64,000 nt of DNA, from the NCBI RefSeq assembly GCF_019704555.1, contig NZ_AP024745.1, positions 8,936,501 through 9,000,500 of the forward strand. The letters run 5' to 3'. The notes under the pieces were generated by a model. It saw only the letters and a list, made by a program, of their open reading frames with translations, was not told the DNA's origin and did no database searches. The translations under genes were made by a program, and so were the position numbers. The stretch comes from Actinoplanes sp. L3-i22 (lineage in GTDB: Bacteria; Actinomycetota; Actinomycetes; Mycobacteriales; Micromonosporaceae). Positions 8,514 to 19,459 of this stretch are shown one piece after another; the first letter of the stretch is position 1, and each line of letters begins with the position of its first letter.

Positions 8514-10454
8514 TCATGGGTGCCGGCCCAGGCGCATGGTGAACTCGGCCTGGCGCTTGCCGACCCGGCCGCCGGGGCGCGGCTGCGGCGCCGGAATCCG
8601 GCCGGGCAGCGCGGGACTCTCCGCGAGCCAGCGCAGCACCGCGATCAGGTCCTCGCGCGGCGACGACGGGTCGAGCAGCGAGAGCACCGCCCCGTCCAGC
8701 GGCGGCACCGGGGCCTGCGAGATCAGCGGATGGTTCGGCCGGTGATCCGGCTCGTCCGGGCCGAGCAGCACCTCGGCGAGCTTCTCGCCGGGCCGCAGTC
8801 CGGTGTAGACGATCTGGATGTGCCGGCCGGCACTCGCCGCGATCCGCCGGGCCACGTCGGCGATCCGCACCGGCTCGCCCATGTCCAGCACCAGCACCTC
8901 GCCGTGGCTCTCCAGCGCGCCGGCCTGCACGACCAGCCGGACCGCCTCCTGCACGGTCATGAAGTACCGGTTGACCTCGGGGTCGGTGACCGTGATCGGC
9001 CCGCCCGCCTCGACCTGCGCGGCGAACGCGGTAAGCACCGAGCCGCGGCTGCCGAGCACGTTGCCGAACCGGACGCTGGTGTACGTGCCGGGCGCGGCCG
9101 CGTCGGCGGCCGCGGTGAGCCGCTCGGTGATCCGCTTGGAGTAGCCGAGCACGCTGCACGGGTCGGCGGCCTTGTCGGTGGAGATGTTGACCAGCCGGTC
9201 GACGTTGTGCCGGATCGCGGTCTGCAGGATCTGGTACGTGCCGATGATGTTGGTCTTGAGCGCCTCGGACGGGTGCATCTCCAGCAGCGGCAGGTGCTTG
9301 AGCGCCGCGGCGTGGAACACCACGTGCGGCCGGTGCTCGGCGAACACCTCGTCGAGCCGCTGCTGGTCGCGGATGTCGGCGACGACCAGGTTGCGGTCGT
9401 CGAGCATGCCCCGGCCGTCCAGCGACAGCTGCACCGCGTGCAGGCCGGACTCGTCCCGGTCGAGCATCACCAGGCTGGCCGGGTTGAACCGGGCGACCTG
9501 CCGGCACAGCTCCGAGCCGATCGAGCCGCCGGCCCCGGTGACCAGCACCCGCCGGCCCTGCAGATAACCGGAGACCGCGGCCAGGTCGATGGTGATCTCC
9601 CGGCGGCCGAGCAGGTCGGCGTGGCTGACCGGCCGGATGTCCTCGACGCTGACCGTGCGCCCGAACAGCTCGACCACCCGCGGCACCACCTTGACGTCCA
9701 CGTTCAGCGGCGCGGCCAGCTCGGTCAGCGACCGGATCAGCGAGGCGTCCGCGCTCGGGATCGCGATCACCACGGTGTCCGCCCGGAAGCGGCGCACCAC
9801 CTCGGCCATCGCGTGCCGGGTGCCGGCCACCTTCACGCCCATCACCTGCCGGGCGCGCTTGGTCGGGTCGTCGTCGAGCAGGGCGACCGGCACGTACGGG
9901 CTGGACGGGCTCCGCAGCATCGCCCGGATCACCTGGGTGGCGCCCTCCCCGGCGCCCATCACCACGACCCGGCTGCCGGGCTCGGGGCTCGGCCTCAGCC
10001 GCTGGTCGTGCAGCAGCCGCACGGCGTACCGGACGCCGGCCGCGAGCACCAGCCCGATCAGGCCGGCCCCGATGATCGCCGAGCGCGGCACCAGCCGGCC
10101 GAGCAGCGTGTCCAGCACGAACACCAGCGGGGTGGTGACCGCCGCGGTCTTGGCCAGGGCCAGGATCTCCTCGAAGCAGCCGTAGGACCAGCGGCCGGTG
10201 TAGAGGCCGAACTGGATGCCGGCGGCGGTGTGCACCAGCGCGGCGACCAGGGCCAGCTCGACCAGTCCGGGTCCGTTGAGCCACTGCAGGTGCCCGTCGT
10301 GGCGCAGCAGGGTGGCGATGAGCAGGGCGGTGGCCAGGGCCAGCGCGTCGGCGCCGGCCCGGGCTGCTCGGCCGGGCAGCGCCGCGCGGAACCACGGCGT
10401 CGCCCGGCTCGGCCACTCGCCGGCAGCAGAGTCCGTGGCCGGGTGTGTTCGCAT
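8514..10454 (-). CDS. CapD/FlaA1-type nucleotide-sugar epimerase/dehydratase
   Basis: 646 residues. Four N-terminal membrane helices (about 35-145) are followed by two nucleotide-binding regions: a CoA-binding-like Rossmann part (VVVMGAGEGA, about 164-173) and an SDR domain with VTGAGGSIGSELCR (about 305-318) and GYSKRITERL carrying the catalytic Lys. This is the full-length WbpM/CapD architecture, membrane-anchored 4,6-dehydratases or C5-epimerases of UDP-HexNAc. The start chosen is the ATG after GAGGGGG. It is the first gene of the leftward polysaccharide operon. Confidence 0.85.
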   Translation of the reverse strand: MRTHPATDSAAGEWPSRATPWFRAALPGRAARAGADALALATALLIATLLRHDGHLQWLNGPGLVELALVAALVHTAAGIQFGLYTGRWSYGCFEEILALAKTAAVTTPLVFVLDTLLGRLVPRSAIIGAGLIGLVLAAGVRYAVRLLHDQRLRPSPEPGSRVVVMGAGEGATQVIRAMLRSPSSPYVPVALLDDDPTKRARQVMGVKVAGTRHAMAEVVRRFRADTVVIAIPSADASLIRSLTELAAPLNVDVKVVPRVVELFGRTVSVEDIRPVSHADLLGRREITIDLAAVSGYLQGRRVLVTGAGGSIGSELCRQVARFNPASLVMLDRDESGLHAVQLSLDGRGMLDDRNLVVADIRDQQRLDEVFAEHRPHVVFHAAALKHLPLLEMHPSEALKTNIIGTYQILQTAIRHNVDRLVNISTDKAADPCSVLGYSKRITERLTAAADAAAPGTYTSVRFGNVLGSRGSVLTAFAAQVEAGGPITVTDPEVNRYFMTVQEAVRLVVQAGALESHGEVLVLDMGEPVRIADVARRIAASAGRHIQIVYTGLRPGEKLAEVLLGPDEPDHRPNHPLISQAPVPPLDGAVLSLLDPSSPREDLIAVLRWLAESPALPGRIPAPQPRPGGRVGKRQAEFTMRLGRHP

Positions 10455-10839
10455 GGGATTCCCCCTCGTAGGATCCTCACTCGGCGGGAAACAGAGCCAG
10501 CCCGCGAAATCGCTTTCAGGCCGGAGACAAATCGAATATCGAGCCATTCGCGAGTTTCAGACTTCCAGTTGTCGCGGTGCTGTTGCAGTAGCAATTGTCA
10601 TGGGCTACGTGAATCCCGCTCATGTTCTGGAATTTCCGCAGGACGGGCCCTCGATCACCATTTACGGACGCCATTCGGCCCGGCAATCACAGCCATTCGG
10701 CGGAGCATGTCATATTGATGGTGAAGGATCATCACATTACATATGACATCTGCGACTTACGCTTCACCCGACATTGGGGCACCGTTTCCGCAGGAGCCGT
10801 CGCAAGCGTTCTGTCGACTATGCGACTGGGGGAACGACG
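10455..10839. promoter_or_regulatory. Divergent promoter region of the polysaccharide cluster
   Basis: This 385-bp gap separates the leftward operon from the rightward glycosyltransferase gene and is clearly less GC-rich than its neighbours. It holds a nested inverted repeat: GTCATAT at 10709-10715 pairs with ATATGAC at 10741-10747, and GATG pairs with CATC inside. Such a site between divergent units suggests a shared regulator. No gene is seen inside. Confidence 0.5.
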
Positions 10840-11979
10840 ATGAGGGTGCTGCACGTGATCAGCACTGCGGCGGAGGGCGGCGCCGAACATCAGCTCCGGC
10901 TGCTGCTGCGCCGCCTGCCCCACGACAGCGAGGTGGTCACGCTCTCCCCACCCGGCACCGAGGCCCGGGCCATCCAGGCCGGCGGGACCCCGGTGCACGA
11001 GCTGACCACCGCCTGCGACCGGGACCTGTCGGCGATCGTCCGGCTGCGCCGCCTGATCCGCCGCGGCCACTACGACCTGGTCCACACCCACCTGTACCGG
11101 GCGTGCGTGCAGGGCCGGATCGCCGCCCGGCTGGCCGGCGTCCCGCACGTGGTCGCCACCGAACACCACCTCGGCCGCCCCGGCGCCACCCGGCTCGGCC
11201 CGCTCTACCTGCTCAGCGAGCGGCTCGGCGAGATGACGATCGCGGCCACCAGCACGGTCGCCGACCGGCTGCGCGGCTGGGGCGTCCCGGACGAGCGGAT
11301 CGCCACCATCCCGCGCGCCATCGACCCGTCCGAATACCGTTTCGACCCCGCGCTGCGCACCGCCGCCCGCGCCCGGCTCGGCGTCGCCGACGACGTACCG
11401 GTGATCGGCGTGACCGGCCGGCTCACCCCGGCCAAACGCTTCGACCTGCTGATCCGCGCGATCGCCGAGGTGCCCGCGGCGGTCCTGCTGCTGGTCGGCG
11501 ACGGCCCGGCCCGCCCCGCCCTGGAACAGCTCGCGATCATCGAGGACGTCGCCGACCGGGTGCTGTTCACCGGCGCGGTCCGGCACCCGCGCGAGATGCT
11601 CTGCGCGATGGACGTCTTCGCCTCCCCCGACCAGAACACCTGGGGGCTCGCGGTGCTCGAGGCGATCGCGGCCGGCCTGCCCGCGGTCTACGCCGCGTGC
11701 GCGCCGCTGGAGGAACGGGCCGCCGCCCGGCTCCCGGTCCGCGGCACCCACCGGCTCTCCCCGCACGACCGGGAGTCACTGCCCCGGACCCTGCGCGCGG
11801 AAGCCCTCTGCTTCGCCGAACGCCGCGGCGCCCGGCTGCCGGCCCGCACCGCCGGCCTGCGCTACGACGCCGACCACCTGGCCGCCGCCGTCGAGCAGGT
11901 CTACGAACGGGTCACCCTGACCGAGCCGGCTCCCGGGCCGTTCCGAACACCAGGCTGCGGACGCGCTCCGAACGCATGA
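10840..11979 (+). CDS. Glycosyltransferase, GT4 family (GT-B fold)
   Basis: 379 residues, starting at the ATG after GGGGGAA. N-terminal GT-B half: VISTAAEGGAEHQLRLLL, the donor-independent start typical of GT4. C-terminal half: VTGRLTPAKRFDLLI and LVGDGPARPALE, and the nucleotide-binding loop WGLAVLEAIAAGLPAVYA with its conserved Glu. It should transfer a sugar from an NDP donor to a lipid-linked acceptor in the cytosol. It reads away from the polysaccharide operon and overlaps the convergent VanZ gene by 68 bp. The specificity is unknown. The last about 80 residues are Arg/Ala-rich and poorly conserved in appearance. Confidence 0.85.
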   Translation: MRVLHVISTAAEGGAEHQLRLLLRRLPHDSEVVTLSPPGTEARAIQAGGTPVHELTTACDRDLSAIVRLRRLIRRGHYDLVHTHLYRACVQGRIAARLAGVPHVVATEHHLGRPGATRLGPLYLLSERLGEMTIAATSTVADRLRGWGVPDERIATIPRAIDPSEYRFDPALRTAARARLGVADDVPVIGVTGRLTPAKRFDLLIRAIAEVPAAVLLLVGDGPARPALEQLAIIEDVADRVLFTGAVRHPREMLCAMDVFASPDQNTWGLAVLEAIAAGLPAVYAACAPLEERAAARLPVRGTHRLSPHDRESLPRTLRAEALCFAERRGARLPARTAGLRYDADHLAAAVEQVYERVTLTEPAPGPFRTPGCGRAPNA

Positions 11980-12475
11980 GCCGATGCCACGCCACGAACC
12001 CGAAAATCGTGCCGATGGTGTTCGAGAGCAGGTCGTTCACATCCGCCCAGCGGTTCCCGTGCACGGTCAGAATCATCACCAGCTGGGTGATCTCGATGCA
12101 CAGACTGAGCAGGAACCCGATCCGCACCACCCGCAGCTTGTCCGCGATGCCGAAATTCACGTGCAGCAGCGCGGCCAGCGGCAGCGTCATCATCATGTTC
12201 AGCACGAAGTCCCGCCGCCGCATGCTCAGCGTCGGGATCAGCAGAATCCGATAGGTCTCCGGCGGCCCGGCATCCGGCCCCCAGGCCAGGTGCATCGGCA
12301 GCATCGTCGCGCCGAGGACGGCCAGCCCGTACCAGGTCAGGGCCCAGACGGCGAGCAGGCGGCGGGTGCTGAGCTGCCCGCGGCGGCGCAGCCAGAGGTA
12401 GGACAGCACCATCAGGATGCCACCCAGCGGCAGCAGCACCGGCAACGCCGGCACCTCGAACTGTTCACCACGCAT
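11912..12475 (-). CDS. VanZ-like membrane protein
   Basis: 187 residues with about five membrane helices. The family signature is RWADVNDLLSNTIGTIFGF (about 140-158), preceded by the helix containing SLCIEITQLV, as in VanZ proteins. VanZ of the vancomycin clusters lowers teicoplanin sensitivity. Most chromosomal homologues are uncharacterised and often sit next to surface polysaccharide genes, as here. Its 3' end overlaps the convergent glycosyltransferase gene. Confidence 0.8.
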   Translation of the reverse strand: MRGEQFEVPALPVLLPLGGILMVLSYLWLRRRGQLSTRRLLAVWALTWYGLAVLGATMLPMHLAWGPDAGPPETYRILLIPTLSMRRRDFVLNMMMTLPLAALLHVNFGIADKLRVVRIGFLLSLCIEITQLVMILTVHGNRWADVNDLLSNTIGTIFGFVAWHRLMRSERVRSLVFGTAREPARSG

Positions 12476-12746
12476 CGAAACCCACGCTACGCGACCCCGT
12501 CACGGCCTTCCCATGATCCGCCGGTAGATCCGGTGCTCACTCCAAACCAAGATCAAATTCTTTATTGCCTCGGTCCGCCGGGGTACAGATCGTCGCTCCC
12601 GCGGGGACCCTTCCGGGCCTCGCAAGGGCGCGGGGCGCCCAGAACACGAGACCCTCCAGGGCGACGTCCGAGGGTGGGCACGGTTTCAAAGGACCCACGC
12701 AACCCGACTGCCACCCCAACCCCCAGCCGCGCCTCCCGGCCCCGGG

Positions 12747-13352
12747 TCAGCGGAGCCAGCCCTCTTTGCGCGCGATGCGAATGGCGTCCAGGCGATTGCG
12801 GGCCCCGGTCTTGGCGATCACCGCGGAAAGGTAATTCCGCACGGTACCCCCGGAAAGGTAAAGGCGACCCGCGATCTCCTTCACCGACTCGCCCTCCGCG
12901 GCCAGCCCGAGCACCTCCAACTCCCGGGTACTCAGCCCCCGATCGGTGTTCAGCGACGCGGCCTGCAGCATCGGCGACACCACCCGCTCCCCCGCCGCGA
13001 GCCGGCGCACGGACTCCGCCAGCGACGACGACGCGGCACTCTTGAGCAGAAAGTTCAGCCCCCCGTTCCACCGCCGGGGCGGCAGCATCCCCCGCTTCGA
13101 CGGATCACAGAGCAGCAGCATCGCGCAGGACGGAATCGCGGTGTGCAACTCGTCCGCCATCGGAAGGACCTGACTCACCATGTACTCGGTGTCGATCACG
13201 ATCACCGCGGGCCAGAGCTGAGCGGCACGCTGGGCGAGCTCCGGGTTGATCGGCAGCGTGGTGACGTAGTGCATGTCCGGTTCGGTCTCCAGGAACGTGC
13301 GCACCGGGACGCCGAAGTACCCCTCGTCTCTCACCACCAGGACCCGGATCAT
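12747..13352 (-). CDS. NarL/LuxR-family response regulator
   Basis: 201 residues. The receiver-like domain (1-115) keeps the phospho-acceptor position (VIVIDTEYM) and the Lys of the switch (FLLKSAAS), but the acidic pair at the start is reduced to RDE. The C-terminal HTH (about 140-200) has the LuxR pattern STRELEVLGLAAEGESVKEIA and GTVRNYLSAVIAKTGARNR. The ATG seven bases after GAGGG is preferred; a GTG lies one codon upstream. There is no kinase beside it, so it is an orphan regulator. Targets are unknown. Confidence 0.8.
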   Translation of the reverse strand: MIRVLVVRDEGYFGVPVRTFLETEPDMHYVTTLPINPELAQRAAQLWPAVIVIDTEYMVSQVLPMADELHTAIPSCAMLLLCDPSKRGMLPPRRWNGGLNFLLKSAASSSLAESVRRLAAGERVVSPMLQAASLNTDRGLSTRELEVLGLAAEGESVKEIAGRLYLSGGTVRNYLSAVIAKTGARNRLDAIRIARKEGWLR

Positions 13353-13895
13353 CACACCACCCTCGTCGACGGGCGCCCGGCCCGAGGCCGGGCGCCGACC
13401 CCGTCTGGAACCCTCGACGCACTAATTCTTAGATGACTCGTGGCCCATTCTGCGAGTACCGCACAAGTCGATCCGATAAAGATCTTTAACGGCACGACAC
13501 AGCGCAGGTCATAACGCATTAGTGCCACCACCGACGAGCGCGAGGCACGTAGATAACGTAACCGCCCGAAACCCCGTACGCACGTTCTGTCGGCCGTTCG
13601 ACGGAGTCAAGTCCACCAGATCAACGAATCCACCGACCGAAACGTGCAAGTCACCCCCCGGTTACCCGCAGGAAATTAGCTCCAAAGCCCACTAATTCCG
13701 CATTTTCCGGACATTCACTTTCACATTCCAACCACCCCCCAATCCCCAATATCATTCACATCCCCAAACCAATCCCAAATTCCCCCACCACCCCCGACCG
13801 ATTCCGATCACCAACAATCGATCACTCCCCAAACCCCCCCATCCCCCACCCCCACAAAACCAGCCGCAGAGCCAGACCACCCAAGACCCACCCCA
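13353..13895. other. Non-coding upstream region with G-quadruplex-like strand
   Basis: No gene is seen in this stretch. From about 13430 to 13720 it is unusually AT-rich for the window and probably carries the promoter of the LuxR regulator. From about 13730 it becomes strongly C-rich on the plus strand. At 13827-13853 the minus strand has four runs of four to seven G separated by one to three bases, which fits an intramolecular G-quadruplex consensus. Confidence 0.6.
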
Positions 13896-14185
13896 CCCGG
13901 CCCGGCCCAGCGCGGCCCAGCGCGGCCCAGCGCGGCCCAGCGCGGCCCAGCGCGGCCCAGCGCGGCCCAGCGCGGCGCGACCCAGCGCGGCGCGGCGCGG
14001 CCCAGCGCGGCCCAGCGCGGCGCGGCCCAGCGCGGCGCGGCCCAGCGCGGCGCGGCGCGGCCCAGCGCGGCGCGGCGCGGCCCAGCGCGGCGCGGCGCGG
14101 CCCAGCGCGGCGCGGCGCGGCCCAGCGCGGCGCGGCCCAGCGCGGCGCGGCGCGACCCAGCGCAGCGCGGCGCGACCCAGCGGTG
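13896..14185. repeat. Pentanucleotide-periodic repeat array (GCGGC/CCAGC)
   Basis: About 290 bp made almost entirely of 5-bp words, CGCGG and CCCAG, arranged as 10-, 15- and 20-bp higher-order units, with rare A substitutions (GCGACCCAG). All reading frames are open because the unit lacks stops, which creates spurious Arg/Ala/Pro/Trp-rich ORFs. It lies between the upstream region of the LuxR gene and the 3' end of the CPBP gene. A related array is at 56150-56530. Confidence 0.85.
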
Positions 14186-14274
14186 CTGGCCACGGTCGCG
14201 GCGAGGATCGATATGAGCGCGCCGACGGCCCTGATCCCGGCATCTTGAGAACGGCGGCGCCGAGCCCGGCCCCG

Positions 14275-14889
14275 TTATCCCCCTCCCGACGGTGCCGCTT
14301 TCCACTGATCAACATCTCGGGAGACGCGCGCCGCGGCCAGCACGCCCAGCCCGTCGGCGGCCCAGTGCACGAGCGCCGGAGCGACCAGGCCGCCCCCGAC
14401 CGCCCGCAGCAGCCCGAGGACCACGCCGGCCACCCCGGTGACGATCGCGTCTGTCCACGGCCGCCCCGGGGCGAGATGCCAGAGCCCGAAGAGCACCGCG
14501 GTCACGCCGGTCGCCCAGATCGGACCGTGATCACGGTCGATCAGCCCCCACAGCACACCGCGAAACGCGACCTCCTCAAAGACGACCGTGGCCAGCGGAA
14601 CCGACACCAGAGCGGTGAACCACGGACGGGGGTAGGACACCCGAAAGAGCCGACGAGCAGCCGGAACCCGGACCGCGACGGCGTACCCGATCGCGACGAC
14701 GGCGACTCCACCCAGGCCGTACCCCAAGCCGGAAAGCCTGAGCCCCGCCTGGCTCGAGGTGAGGCCGGAGACCGCGATGAGCAGCGCCGCGGCCGCAGGC
14801 CCGGTGATGGGCTGGGCCCAGCCCGGACCGAACCGCGCCCAGATCCGGACCGCGACGATGATCGCCAGAACCGCGATGAGGACGCCCAC
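14275..14889 (-). CDS. CPBP-family intramembrane metalloprotease
   Basis: About 204 residues with roughly six membrane helices. The three CPBP (Rce1/Abi) motifs are present: EEVAFRGVLWG (EExxxR), FGLWHL, and HWAADGLGVL. These residues form the glutamate/histidine metal site inside the membrane. Bacterial members are linked to peptide processing or bacteriocin self-immunity; the substrate here is unknown. The start is uncertain. I chose GTG (VGVLIA) just before the first helix; the frame stays open much further upstream but that part does not look coding. Confidence 0.75.
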   Translation of the reverse strand: MGVLIAVLAIIVAVRIWARFGPGWAQPITGPAAAALLIAVSGLTSSQAGLRLSGLGYGLGGVAVVAIGYAVAVRVPAARRLFRVSYPRPWFTALVSVPLATVVFEEVAFRGVLWGLIDRDHGPIWATGVTAVLFGLWHLAPGRPWTDAIVTGVAGVVLGLLRAVGGGLVAPALVHWAADGLGVLAAARVSRDVDQWKAAPSGGG

Positions 14890-15133
14890 CGCCTCACCGT
14901 AAATCGGTCGACGCCATTGCGCCCGCCGGGTAATTTCGACGCGACCACGACAGGAAAGGGGGACCCGATCATGTGGACCCCCGTGTCGCGATTCGACCTG
15001 ATCCTCGTGTCTGGTGTGCCCGGTCCCGGCCGCGCCACCGGGGCTGGACGTCCCTGACCGCCTGGTAGTTCTCTCGCCGGCGGCCGGGTGGGCGCACGTC
15101 CACGACCGATCGGAATCGAAAGAACGAACCATC

Positions 15134-17044
<1,911 letters not shown>

Positions 17045-17050
17045 GCTGTC

Positions 17051-17087
17051 GACGGGTCCCGGTGCGTCCCGCGCACCGGGACCCGTC
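17051..17087. terminator. Strong hairpin terminator between convergent genes
   Basis: GACGGGTCCCGGTGCG pairs perfectly over 16 bp with its complement after a 5-base loop. It starts seven bases after the GTPase stop codon and ends 14 bases before the 3' end of the convergent membrane-protein gene, so it can serve both directions. There is no T-run, as is common for actinobacterial terminators. Confidence 0.85.
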
Positions 17088-17100
17088 TCCCCCGTCCGGC

Positions 17101-18084
17101 TCATCCGACGGCCTCGAGCTCGGCCGGGTGAGCCGGCGTCATGGCACGCATCCGCCGGGCGACGTACCAGAGGATCCCCAGCGCCGCGAGGGCGTAGACG
17201 ATGTGACTGGCCAGGTCGAGCAGGCCGGTCGCACTGTGCATGAAGAAGGTGTGCCACGAGTAGGTGAGCAGCGCCCCCGCCACGATCGCGTACCGATGCC
17301 ACGGGCCCCACGCCGCCCGCCGCGACCAGACGCCGACGAGCGTGAACGTCCCGGCGATCGCCACCAGCATCGCGGTGACCCCGGCCCAGGTCGGCAGCCA
17401 CGACATCGTCACGCTCATGAAGATCGCCCCGCCGGCGATCCCGGTGGCGAACACCACCCACGGGCTCGGCACCGCTCCCGGCCGGCCGCCGGCCGGCCTG
17501 GGCAGCAGGAACGCGACCACGATCAGCACCAGCGCGACGGCCGTGATGACGAGCGCCTGCTTCGGCGACTCCAGGAAGCCGTGGCTCAGACTCGGGTCGG
17601 TCCGCGTGCTGTTCCACATCGCGAACCCACCGGCCAGCATCAGTACCGCGGCCACCGTCACGCCGAGCCGGCCCAGCCACGGCTCGGTCCGCCGCGAGCT
17701 GCCCTGCTCGACCAGCGCGATCGGCACGCTGATGCTCCACACCATGTGCAACGTGGCCACGAAGATCACCCAAGGCGCGGCGGTGCCGAGAGCCGGAATA
17801 TAGCCCGGATCGAGCAGATGCTGGTCCAGATAGTCCTTGTTGACCAGGGACTGGGTGACCAACCCCTCCTCCAGCACGCCGTAGGCGAGCCCCAGCATGA
17901 TCATCGTCGGCCAGCCCCGGCCGGTGCGCCGGGCCACCTCGCGGATCAGCACCGCCGCACCGCCGTACATCGGGGCGAAGACGATGATCAACGGCAGCAG
18001 GTTGAGTGCGAAGTCGCCGAGGAAGAACTCGCCGACCAGCGGGGCGAGGAAGAAGAGCGCGAAGACCGGCGTTCGGCGTCGCAT
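17101..18084 (-). CDS. Multi-spanning membrane protein, CPBP-like
   Basis: 327 residues with about nine hydrophobic helices. An acidic pair in the membrane region (YGVLEEGLVTQSL, about 88-100) resembles the EE of CPBP proteases, but the downstream His motifs are not convincing, so enzymatic activity is doubtful. It is divergent from a two-component system and the two share a nested palindrome at 18147-18249, suggesting it is a target of that system. Function unknown; a transporter-accessory or immunity role is possible. Confidence 0.65.
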   Translation of the reverse strand: MRRRTPVFALFFLAPLVGEFFLGDFALNLLPLIIVFAPMYGGAAVLIREVARRTGRGWPTMIMLGLAYGVLEEGLVTQSLVNKDYLDQHLLDPGYIPALGTAAPWVIFVATLHMVWSISVPIALVEQGSSRRTEPWLGRLGVTVAAVLMLAGGFAMWNSTRTDPSLSHGFLESPKQALVITAVALVLIVVAFLLPRPAGGRPGAVPSPWVVFATGIAGGAIFMSVTMSWLPTWAGVTAMLVAIAGTFTLVGVWSRRAAWGPWHRYAIVAGALLTYSWHTFFMHSATGLLDLASHIVYALAALGILWYVARRMRAMTPAHPAELEAVG

Positions 18085-18146
18085 CAGCGTGGTCCTTTCG
18101 GCGAGCGGATCGATGCGGCAAACGCTAGATCCGGCCGGCGGGCCGC

Positions 18147-18249
18147 GCGTCGGACCGAGGTCTGAACTTCGCCTTCATCCCTGGGGTCGACAATGGACGA
18201 TCTTGTACACCCCTGGGTGGACGCCGGGGTTCAGACCTCGGTCCGACGC
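18147..18249. promoter_or_regulatory. Nested hyphenated palindrome in divergent promoter
   Basis: A perfect 21-bp inverted repeat (arms 18147-18167 and 18229-18249, core GGACCGAGGTCTGAAC) encloses a second, near-perfect 9-bp pair (CCCTGGGGT at 18179-18187 and ACCCCTGGG-type at 18209-18217), both centred on 18198. It occupies the gap between the leftward membrane-protein gene and the rightward kinase gene. This is the expected layout of operator sites for the adjacent NarL-type regulator controlling both genes. Confidence 0.75.
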
Positions 18250-18274
18250 CGGCGGCTGCCCTGGAAAGTACGGT

Positions 18275-19459
18275 GTGCGTGTGTCCGAGACTCCGCATCG
18301 CATCGGCCCCGAGTGGGCGTGGGCCCTGAACGCCGGGCGTGCCATCACGCTCGTCGTGCTGGCCGCCGCCACCGTTGCGCTCGCCGCGCCGGAGCACCGT
18401 CTGCTCGCGGTGGGCGCCCTGACAATCAGTCTGTGCGGCTCGGCGTACGGCTTGCGCCACGGCCCCGAGCAGTGGGTCCAGCGCCTGATCGGCCTGGCCC
18501 TGTTCGCCGCCGGCGGGGTCACCCTGCTCGCCGTGGACGGTCGCGCACCCGGCTGGCTGGCCTGCGGCGTCGCGATCATCGCCGGGCTGGCCCGGCTCCC
18601 GGCCCGGGCCGGGCTGATCTTCGCCGGCACGGTCGTCGTCGCCACCTGCCTCGCGCCCCTGGCCCGCGGCGACGACCGGGACGTCCCGCTGATGGCCGCG
18701 ATCTGCGGGGCCGCCCTGGTCGTCGCCGTGGTGGTGAGCGGCGCGCGGAACCGCGCGGTCACCGCCGAGCAGCTCCTCGACGCCGAGCAGTCGGCCCGCG
18801 AGTCCGGCGCCGAACGGGACCGGCTCGCCGAGCGGCAGCGGATCGCCCGGGAGATCCACGACATCCTGGCGCACACCCTCTCCGCCCAGTCCGTCCAGTT
18901 GGAGGGTGCCCGCCTGCTGCTCGACCGCGGCGCCGACCCCGCGGACGTGCGGGAGCGCATCGTGATCGCGCAGCGGATGGCGCGGGACGGCCTGGAGCAG
19001 ACCCGCCGGGCCGTGCAGTCGCTACGCGGCGACGCCCGGCCACTGACCGAGGTCCTGCGCGCGCTGGCCGGCGACGCCGACGCGAGATATGCGGAGTCCG
19101 GCACGCCGTGGCCGCTGCCCCCGCCGGCCGCCCTCACCGTGGAACGCGCCGTCCAGGAGGGCCTGACCAACGCCCGGAAATATGCTCCCGGCGCGACCGT
19201 CACGGTGACCGTCGCCTACGCGGAGGACGCTCTGCGGGTGGAGGTGCGGGACTCCGGCGCGACGACCCCGCCGGTCGAGCCACCCGGCGGCGGCTACGGC
19301 CTCACCGGCATGCGCGAACGCGCGGCGCTGATCGGCGCCGACCTGCTCACCGGACCGGACGGAAAGGGATACCGGATATGTCTGACGCTGCCCAGGAGCG
19401 GCCCCTCCGCGTCGTCGTCGCCGACGATCAGCGCATGGTCCGCGACGGCATCCAGCTGA
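18275..19459 (+). CDS. Two-component sensor histidine kinase (HisKA_3)
   Basis: About 394 residues. The N-terminal half has about five short membrane helices (20-175) and no large external domain, as in NarL-partner sensors that detect envelope or intramembrane signals. The dimerisation motif QRIAREIHDILAHTLSAQ carries the phospho-accepting His, and the ATPase part has an N box (EGLTNARKYA) and GYGLTGMRERA. The GTG six bases after GGAAAG was chosen; a second GTG lies two codons later. The 3' end overlaps the regulator gene by 82 bp, so they form one unit. Confidence 0.85.
   Translation: MRVSETPHRIGPEWAWALNAGRAITLVVLAAATVALAAPEHRLLAVGALTISLCGSAYGLRHGPEQWVQRLIGLALFAAGGVTLLAVDGRAPGWLACGVAIIAGLARLPARAGLIFAGTVVVATCLAPLARGDDRDVPLMAAICGAALVVAVVVSGARNRAVTAEQLLDAEQSARESGAERDRLAERQRIAREIHDILAHTLSAQSVQLEGARLLLDRGADPADVRERIVIAQRMARDGLEQTRRAVQSLRGDARPLTEVLRALAGDADARYAESGTPWPLPPPAALTVERAVQEGLTNARKYAPGATVTVTVAYAEDALRVEVRDSGATTPPVEPPGGGYGLTGMRERAALIGADLLTGPDGKGYRICLTLPRSGPSASSSPTISAWSATASS

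Noticed and set aside
13752..14315. Several overlapping Arg/Ala/Trp-rich open frames
   Set aside because: They are produced by the stop-free pentanucleotide repeat; repeated words such as RRAGPRRAA are not protein-like.
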